The notes: generated by a model from the letters alone, not told the origin. A stretch of 64,000 nt of DNA from Allorhodopirellula heiligendammensis (GCF_007860105.1 NZ_SJPU01000002.1:795739-859738), one strand, 5' to 3'. Positions 32,701 to 40,848 are shown, numbered from the stretch's first letter. Translations and numbers: made by a program.

Positions 32701-35700
32701 TCGTTCGGACAATGGCAATCTGCTCGCTGTCACCAACCTCGCTGCGGGCACGGTTTCCTTCGTTGCTCCTTCAGATAGCACGTACTTCATCGGTATCAGT
32801 GGTCCTGAAAACGCCAGCTACGATCCACGCGTCGCCGGCAGTACCGATGCCGCTCAAACGGGAGGCTACGCAGCGACCATTTCCATCGAACCGGAACTGA
32901 ACATCATTGCGACCGACGCGAGTGTTGAGTTCAATGGTGCGGGGTCCATCACGACGCCTGCCACGAGCGGTTTGTCCGTCAGCAATCAGAATCCGTTGAC
33001 GGGTACCCCGATTGTTGTCAGCAGCAGCGATACGCCCGATGAAGTTGCCGCGGCCCTGCAGCTGGCCGTCGCCAATCGATTTGCCGGCGGCGATATCTCG
33101 TTGGTCCCACGACTCGGCTCGGCCGTTCGCCTGCCCAACCTGACCTTCGACGCCGACCAACTTGGCCCGTTCACGACGACTGCCCAGCGCTACGGCGATC
33201 GATTCGGTGGCGATTACCAAGCTGGTACCGAAGACAATGCCCACGAGGGTGCCTACATCGATGATATCGTCATTGGATTTGCTGAGCGTGGTGAATTGGT
33301 CACATCCGCGACCCCAACGGCAGCTGACGAACCCTTTGTCGATTCGGGCGAGCTGTCGCTGACGTCGCCCGCCGAAACACCGCGACCCACTCAGTCAGGA
33401 CCCTACCAACTCGAAATCCGCGACGCTTCGGAATACATCGCCTCTGGAAATGTCAGTCGGGCGTTCCCGAACACAGTCGATGGACGCTTCCGAGCCTTCG
33501 ATACGAATGAACGGTTGGTCTCAGGGGCCGTTTCGCTGGTCACGAAACCAGCGTCGGAGATTTTGGACGGATCGACGTTCACGCTCGACGGTGCAAACAA
33601 ACGCGTCACGTTCGAGTTTGACGTCCTGCCGGCGAGTGGTCCGAGCAACGGGTTCGCTCAGAATGCGAACCGAGTGGTGATTCAGGTTCCCTCCGATGCA
33701 ACCGCTGAAGAAGTCGCCGATGCGATCATCGCACGCATCAACTCACAGCAAGTGAAGTCGATACTCGGGGTGGTCGCTAATCGTGGAAACTTGACTCAGG
33801 CCAATACGCCCGGCGACGTTCCCGATACGCAAATCAACTTGGTCGGCGCATCGTCAATTCGCACCAACGCGATCGGTGCGTCCGCGTTTGTCTCCACGAT
33901 TTCCAATGACCTCCGCGGTGACTCCAATCGCGACCGCGTGGAACAGGGCGAGATCGTGATTGAGAATACACGGTTCAGCTACAATGAAGATGCTGGCCTG
34001 CAGATCTCTCGTGCGGCCAAAGAATCTGTCATCTCCCAGAGTCCGCTCGATGCCACGCCGTCGGTACTCACCTACGCTCGTAACTTTAATGAGCTCAATA
34101 CGGAAAACCTGATTCCGGGTGTGGTCGTTCGCAATAACGAATTTGCCTACAACCAGAATGTCGGAATCGACATTAGCGGTTTGGAAAATGGCGGATTGGC
34201 GATGCAGAATCCTGTCGGATTTGACCGCATCATCAACAACACGCTGGTCGGTGGCTCGATCACACCCGCCGTCGGCCTCGGACCTCAAGTATTTGCTGGG
34301 ACATTCTTCCCTGAAGGTGGAGTGTCATTTGCCGATAGCGTGCTGGATAGCGAAACGGTACTTGGCCCCGATGTCGAAGCCTCCTTTACCGACAGCGAAG
34401 CGGCACTTGGCTCACCGGATTGTTATGGCGTCTCGGCGCACGATCCCGAAAATGGGTTGTTTACCTTCTCGCTGGGTTCGGGCGGACATGCGACCTTTGT
34501 GTTCGATGACAATTTGCTGACGGGTAGCTCGAGTAGCCCGAGCGACTTTGTCGGCGTCGGTGACGGAGTCGCTGACCTGCAAATCTTCGAAGCGGGCATC
34601 CCTGAGCGTGTGCGAGTGGAGATCAGTCGCGACAACGTGACCTATTTCAATGTCGGTGAAATCTTCGGACTCGATAACAAGATCGATTTGGACGCTTTTG
34701 GTTTTGGTCTCAATGATCGTTTCTCATATGTACGGCTGACGGACCTGTCGCCTGCGGGCACGAATAACTTTGGTGCCGCCGGGGCAGATATCGATGCCAT
34801 CGGAGCGATCTCGACGGTACCGCGAGAAACCTTCAGCCCCGGTCAGATCGGGATCCAGGTTCAGGACAACTCAGCGCCGACGTTACTCAATAATGTCGTC
34901 AGCAATTTCCAAACTGGCATTTCGATTCCACCGACGCCTCTGGCAACATCGGGACAGGTCGACTCGTCCGCTGACCTCACCGTGATCGGTGCGACGACGT
35001 ACTACCGCAATAATCAGCCGTCTCGGATTTCGGGCGTCGATGGCTACGGCCAATCGGCCCAGTTCATCAATCCGAGCGACCAAGTATTCGTCGATCCGTT
35101 CAATCTGATCTTCACGCCTCAGTCGCGTACCCCAATTATTGACAGCGGTATCGCGTCGCTCGAAGACCGTGGTTCATTGATCGCCCTTCGCAATTCCCTC
35201 GGGCTGCCCGCCAGTCCGATCGTGGCTCCGCTCTACGACGCCAACGGACAGCTTCGAGTGGATGATCCGACCTTCGCGACCCCGCTTGGTGTGGGATTGA
35301 GCGGGTTTATCGACCGCGGTGCGGAAGAGCGAACCGACAATGAAGGTCCCCGATTTGTCTTAACCTCGCCGCGCGGTCAAGATTTGATTTTCGACGAAGA
35401 CTCCGATCTATTTGGCCGCTCGGTCACCCAAGGATCGATTTACGACGCGTTCGAAATTCAATTGATCGATGGCATTCGACCAGCCGACACAGGCTATGGT
35501 GTGGGTGTCAACGATAACACGGTTACCAGCGAAAACCTACTTGTCACACGTTTGGTGCTCGGCAGTACCGAACCGGAGGTATTGCAGGAAGGCATCGATT
35601 ACCGCTTTGCCTACGAACCTGCCGACAATACCATCCGCATCACGCCGATCGCTGGCATTTGGGATGACAACGCTGTCTACACGATCGAGTTCCTCGGGGC

Positions 35701-38329
35701 TCAGGACGGCAGTGTGGACGGTTATACCGCCGTCTTGAAGGCGGAGGCGGGCGTCAACTATAGCGATGGCGATCAAACGTTTATCGATGACCAAATCCTC
35801 GAAACTGAGGTGGGGATCCAGCTCACTGTACCTTCGGAATCGCTGATTTCGACCGATCCCCTGACGGGCATCTCACAGCCCGCCATCAGCGGACAAACGT
35901 TGACGATTTTCGATGGCACGCATCCCGCCGTGACGTTTGAATTTGTCACGGATGTGACCGAGCCGATTAATCCCGATGGTACCCTGCCGTCGACCGGCAA
36001 CTACGCGATCAGTCTGCCTAACACCGCCTCGCCCAATCGAATTGTGCAGCTGTTGGCTCAAGCGATCAATCAGCTCGCTGCCACCCAGCCCAACATTCTC
36101 GATATCGAAGCGGTCTTCTTGGACAGCGCCACGGCCACGGCCAGTGACAGTGGCCGCTTGCAGCTGCTGGGCACATCAACCAATGCCAACAGTGACCAGA
36201 GCTACGTCGGCTTGGAAGACGATTCGATCTTCCGACATGTCAACCAAGAGCTCGATGTTCAACTGCTACCAGATAGCACTTTGGCTGGCGACGGCACACG
36301 TCTGACAAACTATAACGAAACGATCAGCGTGTTTGACGGCACGCGTGAGATTGCCTTTGAGTTTGACTCTGACGGCGTCCTCAACGTCGTCGGACCGGAC
36401 GTCAACCGGGTCGTCTTGCCAGTGGATCCCGATGCATCGCCTCGGGAACTGGTGCAAACACTGCTGCAAGGCTTCCGTGACGTCGGACTCGACGTCCAAG
36501 CTTCCGGTGCGTCCGGGGTGTTCCGCGTTCGCGGGACCAACGGTCCGATTTCGGTGACCAGTCTGAGCGGTGGAGCGCTCGTGACGGGCAACAGTAAGAT
36601 CGGTGTTTCGCCCGGATTCGGGCTGCAAATCCCGACGACCGAGGGTGAGACTTCGCTGGCAGTGCAAGACGGCCAGTCGTTCACGATCGCTCTCGGCCTG
36701 AGCACCCCGGTCACGTTTGAGATTGATTTCGACGGCGACCTGCTCGATCCAGGTGCGACTCCGGTCACGGTTGTCGGCGGTGGCCAGGGTGGCTCACCGG
36801 ACTTGCTGGCTAACGCAATTGTTGCCGCGGTGTCGGCAGCGTTCCCAACGTTGAACCCCGTCAACCAAGGCGGGGGCCAGATCACGCTCGGTGGTGATGA
36901 TGACACTCGATTGAATACCGCTAGCACGGTACTCGAACAGATCGGTTCTGCCGGTGATCCCGCTTCTCAGCCAGTCGTGATTCGCTACAACGACGATGCC
37001 GCGACTGTCGCCGCGAGCTTCGCCGATGCCGCCATCGCCGCTGGACTTGACGGCTCGGACGGCTCCGGCGTGAAACTGGTCGATAACCGCGTGTTACTGA
37101 AAACGACCAGCACGCCGCTGGGTGACTCGATCGTGACTGATTTCATCGCCGACAAGGCGGGCAATCGCCTGCAACCGGCTTCCGAACGCACAGCGTCGCA
37201 AGTCGAGATCCTGACCGGCGATGTTTACGACTACGGTGACGCGTCACTCACCTTCGGTGGTGGGCAACAGTACCCGGTCATGATTCAAAACAATGGCCCC
37301 CGACACCGGATCGTTAACGGCGATAACGACGCCCTGTATCTCGGGGCCTCGGTGACGGCCGATGTTAACGGCATCAATGATGATGGTGACATTGATGATG
37401 GCGTCATCCTGCTGGGTACGCTCCAGCCTGGATTCACGACCGATTTCCAAGTCTCAATCAATCAAGGAGCCAATGCACCCTTGCCAGCCAGCGCGAGTTA
37501 CCTCGACGCGTGGTTCGACTGGAATGGAGACGGAATCTTCGGCAACGGGCCAGGAGAAGTGACGCGAGTCAGTTTCCCAGCCAACAATCCGTTCTTGATC
37601 AACACAATTTCGGTCAATGTGCCCGCCAATGCGAAGCTCGGGGACGTCCAAGCTCGGTTCCGCCTTAGCTACACCGAAGACCTCGGTGCGCTCGGTACCG
37701 CAGACGCTGGTGAAGTGGAAGACTACGTTTACACGGTCGTCGATAACCCCTTTACGGGGACCGGTGATGCCGAAGACGTCAACGCCAGCGGGAATGTAAC
37801 CCCGCTCGATGCACTTTTGATTATCAACGTGCTGAATACCAACGGAGGGCCCGTTGACCTGTCCAACGTGCCCGCTGGACTGGTCCTGCCGGCCTTCCCC
37901 GATGTCAACGGCGACGGCATGATCACCTCGCTGGACGCGTTGCGGGTGATCAATCGCCTCAACACTGAAAATCCTAACCACATTCCAGGTGGTGAACCGA
38001 TTTCAGCAACTCCCTCCAATGCGTTGGTCTACACCTCCGTCGCCGATGGGGTGATGGCAACCAATGCGACGGTCGCCTTTGATCCAACGACCTCGACAAT
38101 GTTCTCCTCCCGCAAGGACGAGCCAGCCGGCGAGCCACTGCTGACGGAGACGCCTGTGATCGCTCAGCCGCAGAAAAAGTCATCAGAAACGAGCATTTTT
38201 GACTCGCCGATGACCATGCAGCTCGACAGCATCGTCGATGCGATCGCTCAGGACCGGCAGGATGCCCAAGCAGCACAATCCGACGACGGCACCTCCGCCA
38301 TCGACGATTTTTTTGCTGAATTGATGTGA
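20756..38329 (+). CDS. Giant exported/surface protein with LEPRxLLA motif, PPC, beta-helix, GEVED and dockerin repeats
   Basis: The protein has 5,857 residues. A basic N-terminus ends in MLEPRQLLAG (57-66), the planctomycete LEPRxLL export motif. Two similar ~100-residue repeats follow (about 165-370). Next are a metzincin-like segment (about 669-860) with catalytic residues lost and a PPC domain (about 873-1005). A parallel beta-helix region starts near VFVDNAATGAG (1043), with repeated DDTDIVHI motifs. More PPC-like domains lie near 2300 and 2620. Several copies of a ~100-residue module with a 'DGxTFTL...VTFEF' core are present (about 3030, 4270, 5045, 5190, 5305). A GEVED domain spans about 5489-5660. 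Two dockerin type I repeats (DVNASGNVTPLDALLIINVL, 5674; DVNGDGMITSLDALRVINRL) precede the C-terminus. It is probably a structural or adhesive cell-surface protein; no enzymatic site was recognised. Confidence 0.9.
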   Translation: MTIGKPGKSSSNRSFRSALADRLGLVGRDGSTRKSGKRSSSARNRRAAIERRLNTQMLEPRQLLAGPELVGIQPNSGQLIQGGSSLGNAPLVNPTVLQTSPNELLFQFDDNSSIDVSTLLNSVGVNDDSVSPKGLSITRAGTDGGFEAASAITDFGTSSNAQVVNQVEVEFRASAQNPGVEGNGTIVRLISANLPLSAAPVLVTAADPDLKTIDIRLNSNPSRPATVADLLKALNSSPANQVVTAFSVHGSTQTPIGNKLPAGGQTLTLDGANTARATTDMGLGPTTQVRFLASQSGEIGTSVSVKIIGANLGSSSTPLVSVANSIITVRYNTATGARSTVGQLVAAVNSSPTASKLVQASLQRGSTGSAIATGFTTVTSTAPNGLALQGATDTVVTPGYVGIGDRPNEVVFRFAEALPDDTYQIEIYGSGDRALRNTNDEAFNDGMDFAVQFGINAPPRVLAVVPEPVSKVNGRLISEPNVAEVYFTSDVNASVLNKDFYTAVFTRDTVTGGDDEPIKPISVEPLNGRTDAVRVIFASPFSRTPDPDNAGAFIDGAVRFRIGDETLLPSDPSVIPVIEAGDSITRNPLSPVTEPGPMVIGAFNGSNTDQTTSVRLTGGSIVNPTDYDLQYPGGSGYEGVRDIRPDDPTRNDRVVPLGVWREDGDMTPGISTIYYNFPDSFQGEDFGTQTTDLNQTYLNLITEQQKRRVREVASLFSEYLGVQFIEVGQDAAAAISSANFNGPSGPIYSITVGELSGTFDGSGVLVNSAAGGVTVATRSLDDLGKTFLAGDPNASTANGNELIVLDGQDFDQSTDDFTGGEFFRGVFLGVGQLLGYGYADHLPQPITQSTESVLDPIMPTQNQIPATTDSLLEPNESSFPAPADIVNGQFLYKPESNDIDLYKFTLANAGTINISTIAERLSSSSTLDTMLRLYRIEGGVPIEIAANDDYFSNDSMIEVKVQAGEYVVGVSASGNDNYDPIISGTGIGGVTQGDYEVSMTFTPTTSAADAISDGSQVLDGDADGKAGGLFQYWFEPNDSNTTVFVDNAATGAGSGTLGSITNPFKTLNAAFQNVESRRLTENAVEVVRVVTGGTYQIGRNQNGAALTTGELTDIQVPKDVNLILDAGVTFEMRGSHIGVGSTSASQDRSNASVQLLGTPDEPVQLVGYGTNPQKGTWGGIDLRGDIDFADDSRVNMENNGVFLNHIQYADIKHAGGVVSIDGVPRTVAAIELADTRATVINSMISLSADAAIAATPDTFAETRFDESRYQNEVAAGAGLAPYFTSDFVRVGPQIRGNTILNNTYNGLLIRIDTPTGGSLEKLDVNARFDDTDIVHILIDNLIIEGNAGGPVSLHEPPSLLLAQANAVVNTPTTPAQVAGEVPAGSYAYRLTYVTKDGFESAASDPSVTVTLSGTGKIQLNSLPAVSSDTDYAGRRLYRAPVTGTDANGLPIYGEFVRVARLNTSSTSFVDTVAVGLTPLDPERVSDTGLALSGRLDPGLTIDPGTVIKLNQSRIDVTFGARLFAEGTATAPIVMTSLNDRRYGAGGTFNTNGLFQDSTPGAESSLQAGDWGGVFAAFGADASFDHAVFAGGGGTTRVEGGFASFNVIEAHQSDLRVANSRFESNDDGRSFVNDDDNSNNNPDNPLEQRVGRVNNASGTIFVRAAQPVIIDSTFVDGNGPAMTFDVNSFSWEEVTDHGRSTANPDAIDLADNLDALNMRGNSGPLIKGNAINTDGSDDGGLAGMEIRGGKVATEVVWDDTDIVHIVRDTIEVPNQHIYGGLRLESDARASLVVKFANQDQDIDDALLQRRAGIIVGGNSYTAEDELIDIADRVGGSLQIVGMPDFPVVLTSLVDDAVGAGFTPDGRANVDTDNNGIVLDQRTSTGDSDRLPQGLPISPSFGNNDSEVDLGREGGSVAPDAPYLIDNDVPANSVGYLQTAVGNGGRIDSITVTGFDAAQQQQLAAANLEFLYTTFINVTQDSLPGIPNPAPVELSDAFLPNQPIAIDLTSDDRVVSSGTYDIDYEIAGSPALGTQYATIFGRQIRWKAETFILDNRGTIYTQLSFETVDGLPFDAGRVNAIDVISYDNSGSPGLNDGNNLLYEIGTPGQSDFRLMTVNQDTGVAISHGGVYTNDSFNQNNATYTGFSAGSTYVLGQINNDQLVTGFGTALNGAQFQPGLQFQAGAPTFEGITAGTSAIGPAGDFDTAHQWRLSNSATEALVTSFIEFIPSDPASDPFPFDTSSNLPGVGSWDGIVIREAASDSNASLTAENEPANVGNSDTNALASRSQYLGELAPDRASGDENRRLGLIVDGELSSSGDVDVYSFVAQAGTQVWLDIDRTNLSLDSIVELVNANGQTIVLSDDAMAEAANIEELLALDIADPSTAARRAELTRLISSRTGRGADGLSIASVFGLATGQVDAGAGLAAFQDNYSINARDAGMRVILPGVVGQKTLYHVRVRSAISPQSKATLTADEKNKMVVGNTSDVAVDEESLLNQSGGLRGGLTQGSYQLQVRIEEADVFAGTQIRYSDVLYADNGVQVIGGPMHSPLSGEDFEKASDNGTLANAQRLGLYDTQFTGDPALDANVVVQPDGSILISRDDAQTNRVDVSLNNGAGPLSSDRLAKNISGTIDGIDDVDWYQFEIEYQQLTRDDAALYLATVFDIDYADGASRADLSLYVFDVDGNLVLIGGDSNVADDISLSSGGTTDLSRGSFGTADPYIGSAELPEGTYYVAVSNKFQAPAQLDQFTQRDATNPLVRLEPIDSTRRIAEEGFNNLGGFSNYTQVAEGPVVPVLFDNSSIVEQTLDDVFLYVNSSSGLFLVNPFTGARYANLGDFGTQIRDVAFTANGELFGYTVPQNLNDTNYQYTRIDTTNAGLTAVGTTGIGTFHDQQIEGTPAAPAVQELDQDSDDGLIVEAITIRARFGNEQGFFVADRPVPRQGLEPGPGLARQGYTENILYAFDDQTGEATGPDFDLTLANAGAGTDVREIGQIDTHEDPDDGLPEDANVIGVSAATAVNASGVAVPQLFDGDTFTLTNGTDFVTFELNQGYTLISSNPATIANGTVLSVTLPGRTPVRFELTNAANPTTPGNIVIPIDRTASNTVFIETVANAIQAQGIPVSFAGTQLALPTATAVALTPPGGTGVTGLTLRGSNLVQPGNAPVTLLPTDSAETISNRIVQAISVANANGSLPTVIGTSLGNAVRVTGVVVSANSVNGNLRLGGFANGGRITGVELIGSDLYAVSNNGGLYFVPSSSLGVNGNSGSNNNVGQYVQSATDLIGINFTGLRAGPNSLRDADGRQILFGITGSGTIYAFNLEGELQGVFAGGRTSIETGVSNAQGLDFSTLDFNLWHVTGARGDDAGHGINESFSGARPEQSGNNSLVFNYTAAAFNNRYAAGEAPVQNLGTAAENVRQDGQTVQNTYNFPGGARGEVQSNEFSLEGYAAADLPMMYFNYFLETDGVDQDLDGNGNPINSLFGKDQDSLRVYVVDQNGVEHLVATNNEARRGFSLDDEFDDPAQVGVYDDDIDVDVQQLFDNTGTWRQARVPLDQFAGQSGLSLRIEFATAGTTSSLTGEIRAVGGSQLTDGETLTINGEVFSIDLASTVTFSSGISLAELYADPAAISSFTVDGQQYVLNDGTRVIPAGAISINVLQDFPAGTELSQLTAGDIARAVAAPFDSQVKLNRMLPSGTGIEQFYEANPLPVGVDADDYYAANPDQLYTVYLNGTEFILLDTDTERANLTLPFDNDLSAARRTIDVLSIYKAAHPEAPANITLDDLTIDDVAEVVGLRIFENDQAVDYSQLVPSGTALENYYINRDVTFVVTIDGVEYVLDDGLRNLTLGQISVPLGSDVTRADIAGELQEVVENNTGVQAPVFETVSSFNFSDASDPIDPFGNVNVTGDTGRNDLTYQATPLPYNGGSMVVDGRGTLGTITPTQITNRGDVDLSSVSVVAGTTVTVKVTADQPGVTNNIRFFDKEGVELRSDNGNLLAVTNLAAGTVSFVAPSDSTYFIGISGPENASYDPRVAGSTDAAQTGGYAATISIEPELNIIATDASVEFNGAGSITTPATSGLSVSNQNPLTGTPIVVSSSDTPDEVAAALQLAVANRFAGGDISLVPRLGSAVRLPNLTFDADQLGPFTTTAQRYGDRFGGDYQAGTEDNAHEGAYIDDIVIGFAERGELVTSATPTAADEPFVDSGELSLTSPAETPRPTQSGPYQLEIRDASEYIASGNVSRAFPNTVDGRFRAFDTNERLVSGAVSLVTKPASEILDGSTFTLDGANKRVTFEFDVLPASGPSNGFAQNANRVVIQVPSDATAEEVADAIIARINSQQVKSILGVVANRGNLTQANTPGDVPDTQINLVGASSIRTNAIGASAFVSTISNDLRGDSNRDRVEQGEIVIENTRFSYNEDAGLQISRAAKESVISQSPLDATPSVLTYARNFNELNTENLIPGVVVRNNEFAYNQNVGIDISGLENGGLAMQNPVGFDRIINNTLVGGSITPAVGLGPQVFAGTFFPEGGVSFADSVLDSETVLGPDVEASFTDSEAALGSPDCYGVSAHDPENGLFTFSLGSGGHATFVFDDNLLTGSSSSPSDFVGVGDGVADLQIFEAGIPERVRVEISRDNVTYFNVGEIFGLDNKIDLDAFGFGLNDRFSYVRLTDLSPAGTNNFGAAGADIDAIGAISTVPRETFSPGQIGIQVQDNSAPTLLNNVVSNFQTGISIPPTPLATSGQVDSSADLTVIGATTYYRNNQPSRISGVDGYGQSAQFINPSDQVFVDPFNLIFTPQSRTPIIDSGIASLEDRGSLIALRNSLGLPASPIVAPLYDANGQLRVDDPTFATPLGVGLSGFIDRGAEERTDNEGPRFVLTSPRGQDLIFDEDSDLFGRSVTQGSIYDAFEIQLIDGIRPADTGYGVGVNDNTVTSENLLVTRLVLGSTEPEVLQEGIDYRFAYEPADNTIRITPIAGIWDDNAVYTIEFLGAQDGSVDGYTAVLKAEAGVNYSDGDQTFIDDQILETEVGIQLTVPSESLISTDPLTGISQPAISGQTLTIFDGTHPAVTFEFVTDVTEPINPDGTLPSTGNYAISLPNTASPNRIVQLLAQAINQLAATQPNILDIEAVFLDSATATASDSGRLQLLGTSTNANSDQSYVGLEDDSIFRHVNQELDVQLLPDSTLAGDGTRLTNYNETISVFDGTREIAFEFDSDGVLNVVGPDVNRVVLPVDPDASPRELVQTLLQGFRDVGLDVQASGASGVFRVRGTNGPISVTSLSGGALVTGNSKIGVSPGFGLQIPTTEGETSLAVQDGQSFTIALGLSTPVTFEIDFDGDLLDPGATPVTVVGGGQGGSPDLLANAIVAAVSAAFPTLNPVNQGGGQITLGGDDDTRLNTASTVLEQIGSAGDPASQPVVIRYNDDAATVAASFADAAIAAGLDGSDGSGVKLVDNRVLLKTTSTPLGDSIVTDFIADKAGNRLQPASERTASQVEILTGDVYDYGDASLTFGGGQQYPVMIQNNGPRHRIVNGDNDALYLGASVTADVNGINDDGDIDDGVILLGTLQPGFTTDFQVSINQGANAPLPASASYLDAWFDWNGDGIFGNGPGEVTRVSFPANNPFLINTISVNVPANAKLGDVQARFRLSYTEDLGALGTADAGEVEDYVYTVVDNPFTGTGDAEDVNASGNVTPLDALLIINVLNTNGGPVDLSNVPAGLVLPAFPDVNGDGMITSLDALRVINRLNTENPNHIPGGEPISATPSNALVYTSVADGVMATNATVAFDPTTSTMFSSRKDEPAGEPLLTETPVIAQPQKKSSETSIFDSPMTMQLDSIVDAIAQDRQDAQAAQSDDGTSAIDDFFAELM

Positions 38330-38460
38330 TGTCGCTCGGATTGGATCGATTAGAGAGAGTGCGATTCAAAGGCGTCGGGAAACTTTTTACGAGTTCCCGA
38401 CGTCTAAGCCACAATGGATTGTGACAGTTCGCAAATCTCCTCTATTTCCGATGACCGCCT

Positions 38461-40848
38461 GTGCCCCGCCTCCAGAGCCAGCCCCGCCGCGTGCTCCGTC
38501 TCGAATCCCTCGAGAATCGTCGGGTAATGGCGGTGGGAGTGCCGCTGGGAGCCACTCCGCAAGACACCGCGGAGTTCATGCTGGGCACGGTCACCGTGAC
38601 GCCGATTTTCCTGGAATCCGACGGTTCGATCGATCCCCAGTCTCAGAATTGGACGCCCGCGGAAATTGACTCGGTCCTGGCCAATATTACCGCTGGCGCA
38701 GAATGGTGGAGCGATCTGCTCGACACGTTCGATAGCGTTCACTCGCTGAGTTTCACCATCGATGACACCTTTGCTCGTAATCCCGTAGAGACCGGCTACG
38801 AGCCAATCGACCGACCGAGCAACTACTACAATCGCTACGTGGGCCAATTTCTCGATGCTGCCGGCGTCGATCCGTCGCTGCAGCTCGACGATGGGATGCT
38901 GGCCTTCAATGATTCTCAGCGTGAGAAGTTCGGTACCGACTGGGCGTTCTCGCTGTTCATTACGGATTCTTCCGATGACCCCGATGGTTATTTCGGTGAA
39001 GGCGGATCCTTTCGAGGTGCCTTTGCCTTTCCCGGCGGAAGGTACATCGTCTCACCCTCAACACGCCCGGTCAGCACCTTTGCCCACGAGATGGGGCACA
39101 TCTTCTGGGCCTTCGACGAATACTCCGGCGGCGGAAGTTATGACGAGACCCGAGGTTACTACAACTCTCCGAACACCAACGCTCGCAACAATCCGACCCC
39201 TGGCTTTCAGCAAGAAGTCAGCATTATGGCGGACTACGATCGGTTAATCACCGCCTTCGCGACCCATACCACGGCCGCATCGACACTCGCTGTGATCGGT
39301 TGGCAGGACTCCGATGGCGATGGCATTTTTGACGTGCTCGACGTTCCCCTCCACCTATCGGGCTCGGGCGTATTCAACGCGGAAACCTCTCGGTTTGAGT
39401 TCAATGGAGAAGCATCCGTCGGCACTCTCCGCAATCAAAATGCCTCCGGAAACCAAAGCGATATTACGATCAACCGCATCAGCAGCCTCGATGTATCGAT
39501 CGACGGTGGACAGTGGGTTAGTGTCGCGGCACCGGATACCTACACTGCAACGTTCAACCTCGCTTTGAGCGTACCGAGGAATTTCAGCAAAATTGAGTTT
39601 CGTGTTCGTGACGCCGAAACGGGTATCACCAGTGATATTTGGTCGGCGACGCCTACCACACCGCTGCTGCCCGACTCGTCATCGCTGTCCGGGTATGCTG
39701 TCCTGGACACGGGGGATAACTCAAATCGAGCTTCGGGTGAGCCGCTCTTGAGCGACGTAGCGATCCATGTCACAGCGGCCGACGGTAGTGAGTTGCCGCA
39801 GGGGGAATTTGACGCCGCCGACGCGGCGCTCGATACCCAATTGCCGACCGTCTCAGGGATCACGCTTAGTGGCAATTTGGGCGCATTGAAGACGACCGCG
39901 CAAGTTCGAAGAGTGGCTGAGCTCAATAACACGCCCATGCTGCATGTCCACGATTCCCAGCTTCAGTACTGGACACCCAACTTGGGAGATCGAGTCACCG
40001 CATTGGCGACGTTGACCACGCCGACCGCTCAGGTAGACGTTGACGTCGTGGGGTTAACGTCCAACGGTACGGCCTACGCACGCGTCGAAGCCTATGATGC
40101 TGCAGGGAACCTCATCGACCGCGCCACCACAGATCTTCGCAACAACAGCGACGGTGGGCTCGGCTTCGGCGAACGTCAAACACTCACGCTCCATGATTCC
40201 GATGGCCGAATCGCCTCCATCCGCATCATGGGGCACGCCGATACAGAAATTGGCGCAACAGCCATTCGCACCGGAGTTCCCAGCAATTGGACGACTGATG
40301 CCCATGGTGCCTTTGTGTTGTCCGATTTGCCCAGTGGCAGCTACCGACTCACTGCGACGTCTGACAACGTCACCTACGGATTCGATCCTATCACTGTTTC
40401 GTCCACCACCAACACTCCCATACGGCTCGTTGCCAAGACGGTCGACAGTCCACGGTACAATCCAGTTCTTGCGGCCGATGTCAATCAAGATAACGTGGTG
40501 ACCGCCGTCGACGCCCTGCAGGTGATTAACTACCTCAATACGTTCGGTTCTCATACGCTCACTCACGCGGACGCAACCGGCAGCAAAATTGACGTGACCA
40601 ATGACGGTGTCATCACAGCGCTGGACGCCCTGCGAGTGATCAACTACCTCAACGGTGGTCAGACCGCATCGGCAAGCGAACCACTCCCCATCGCCTCCCA
40701 GCCCGACACTACCCGCGAACTAGTGACTGCTGAAAAGGCGGCGCCCGATCCCGTCGGAATCGACGACGTGCTGACCGAGCCGATCCAATGGATTGCACCT
40801 CAACCCGACGACCCCGACGACGAACCTTTCACGTTCCGCATTGTTTGA
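38461..40848 (+). CDS. Exported zinc metalloprotease (M64-like) with paired dockerin repeats
   Basis: The protein has 795 residues from a GTG start. The N-terminus LESLENRRVMAV (14-25) is a LEPRxLLA-like export motif. A zincin domain (about 30-290) has HEMGHIFWAFDEY (H209, E210, H213, D219, E220); HExGH followed by a ...DEY is the pattern of IgA-peptidase-like M64 proteases. It is followed by SDGDGIFDVLD and a beta-rich region, then two dockerin type I repeats (DVNQDNVVTAVDALQVINYL at 673; DVTNDGVITALDALRVINYL). It lies 131 bp after the giant protein and shares its N- and C-terminal features, so the two are probably exported and anchored in the same way. The substrate is unknown. Confidence 0.85.
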   Translation: MPRLQSQPRRVLRLESLENRRVMAVGVPLGATPQDTAEFMLGTVTVTPIFLESDGSIDPQSQNWTPAEIDSVLANITAGAEWWSDLLDTFDSVHSLSFTIDDTFARNPVETGYEPIDRPSNYYNRYVGQFLDAAGVDPSLQLDDGMLAFNDSQREKFGTDWAFSLFITDSSDDPDGYFGEGGSFRGAFAFPGGRYIVSPSTRPVSTFAHEMGHIFWAFDEYSGGGSYDETRGYYNSPNTNARNNPTPGFQQEVSIMADYDRLITAFATHTTAASTLAVIGWQDSDGDGIFDVLDVPLHLSGSGVFNAETSRFEFNGEASVGTLRNQNASGNQSDITINRISSLDVSIDGGQWVSVAAPDTYTATFNLALSVPRNFSKIEFRVRDAETGITSDIWSATPTTPLLPDSSSLSGYAVLDTGDNSNRASGEPLLSDVAIHVTAADGSELPQGEFDAADAALDTQLPTVSGITLSGNLGALKTTAQVRRVAELNNTPMLHVHDSQLQYWTPNLGDRVTALATLTTPTAQVDVDVVGLTSNGTAYARVEAYDAAGNLIDRATTDLRNNSDGGLGFGERQTLTLHDSDGRIASIRIMGHADTEIGATAIRTGVPSNWTTDAHGAFVLSDLPSGSYRLTATSDNVTYGFDPITVSSTTNTPIRLVAKTVDSPRYNPVLAADVNQDNVVTAVDALQVINYLNTFGSHTLTHADATGSKIDVTNDGVITALDALRVINYLNGGQTASASEPLPIASQPDTTRELVTAEKAAPDPVGIDDVLTEPIQWIAPQPDDPDDEPFTFRIV

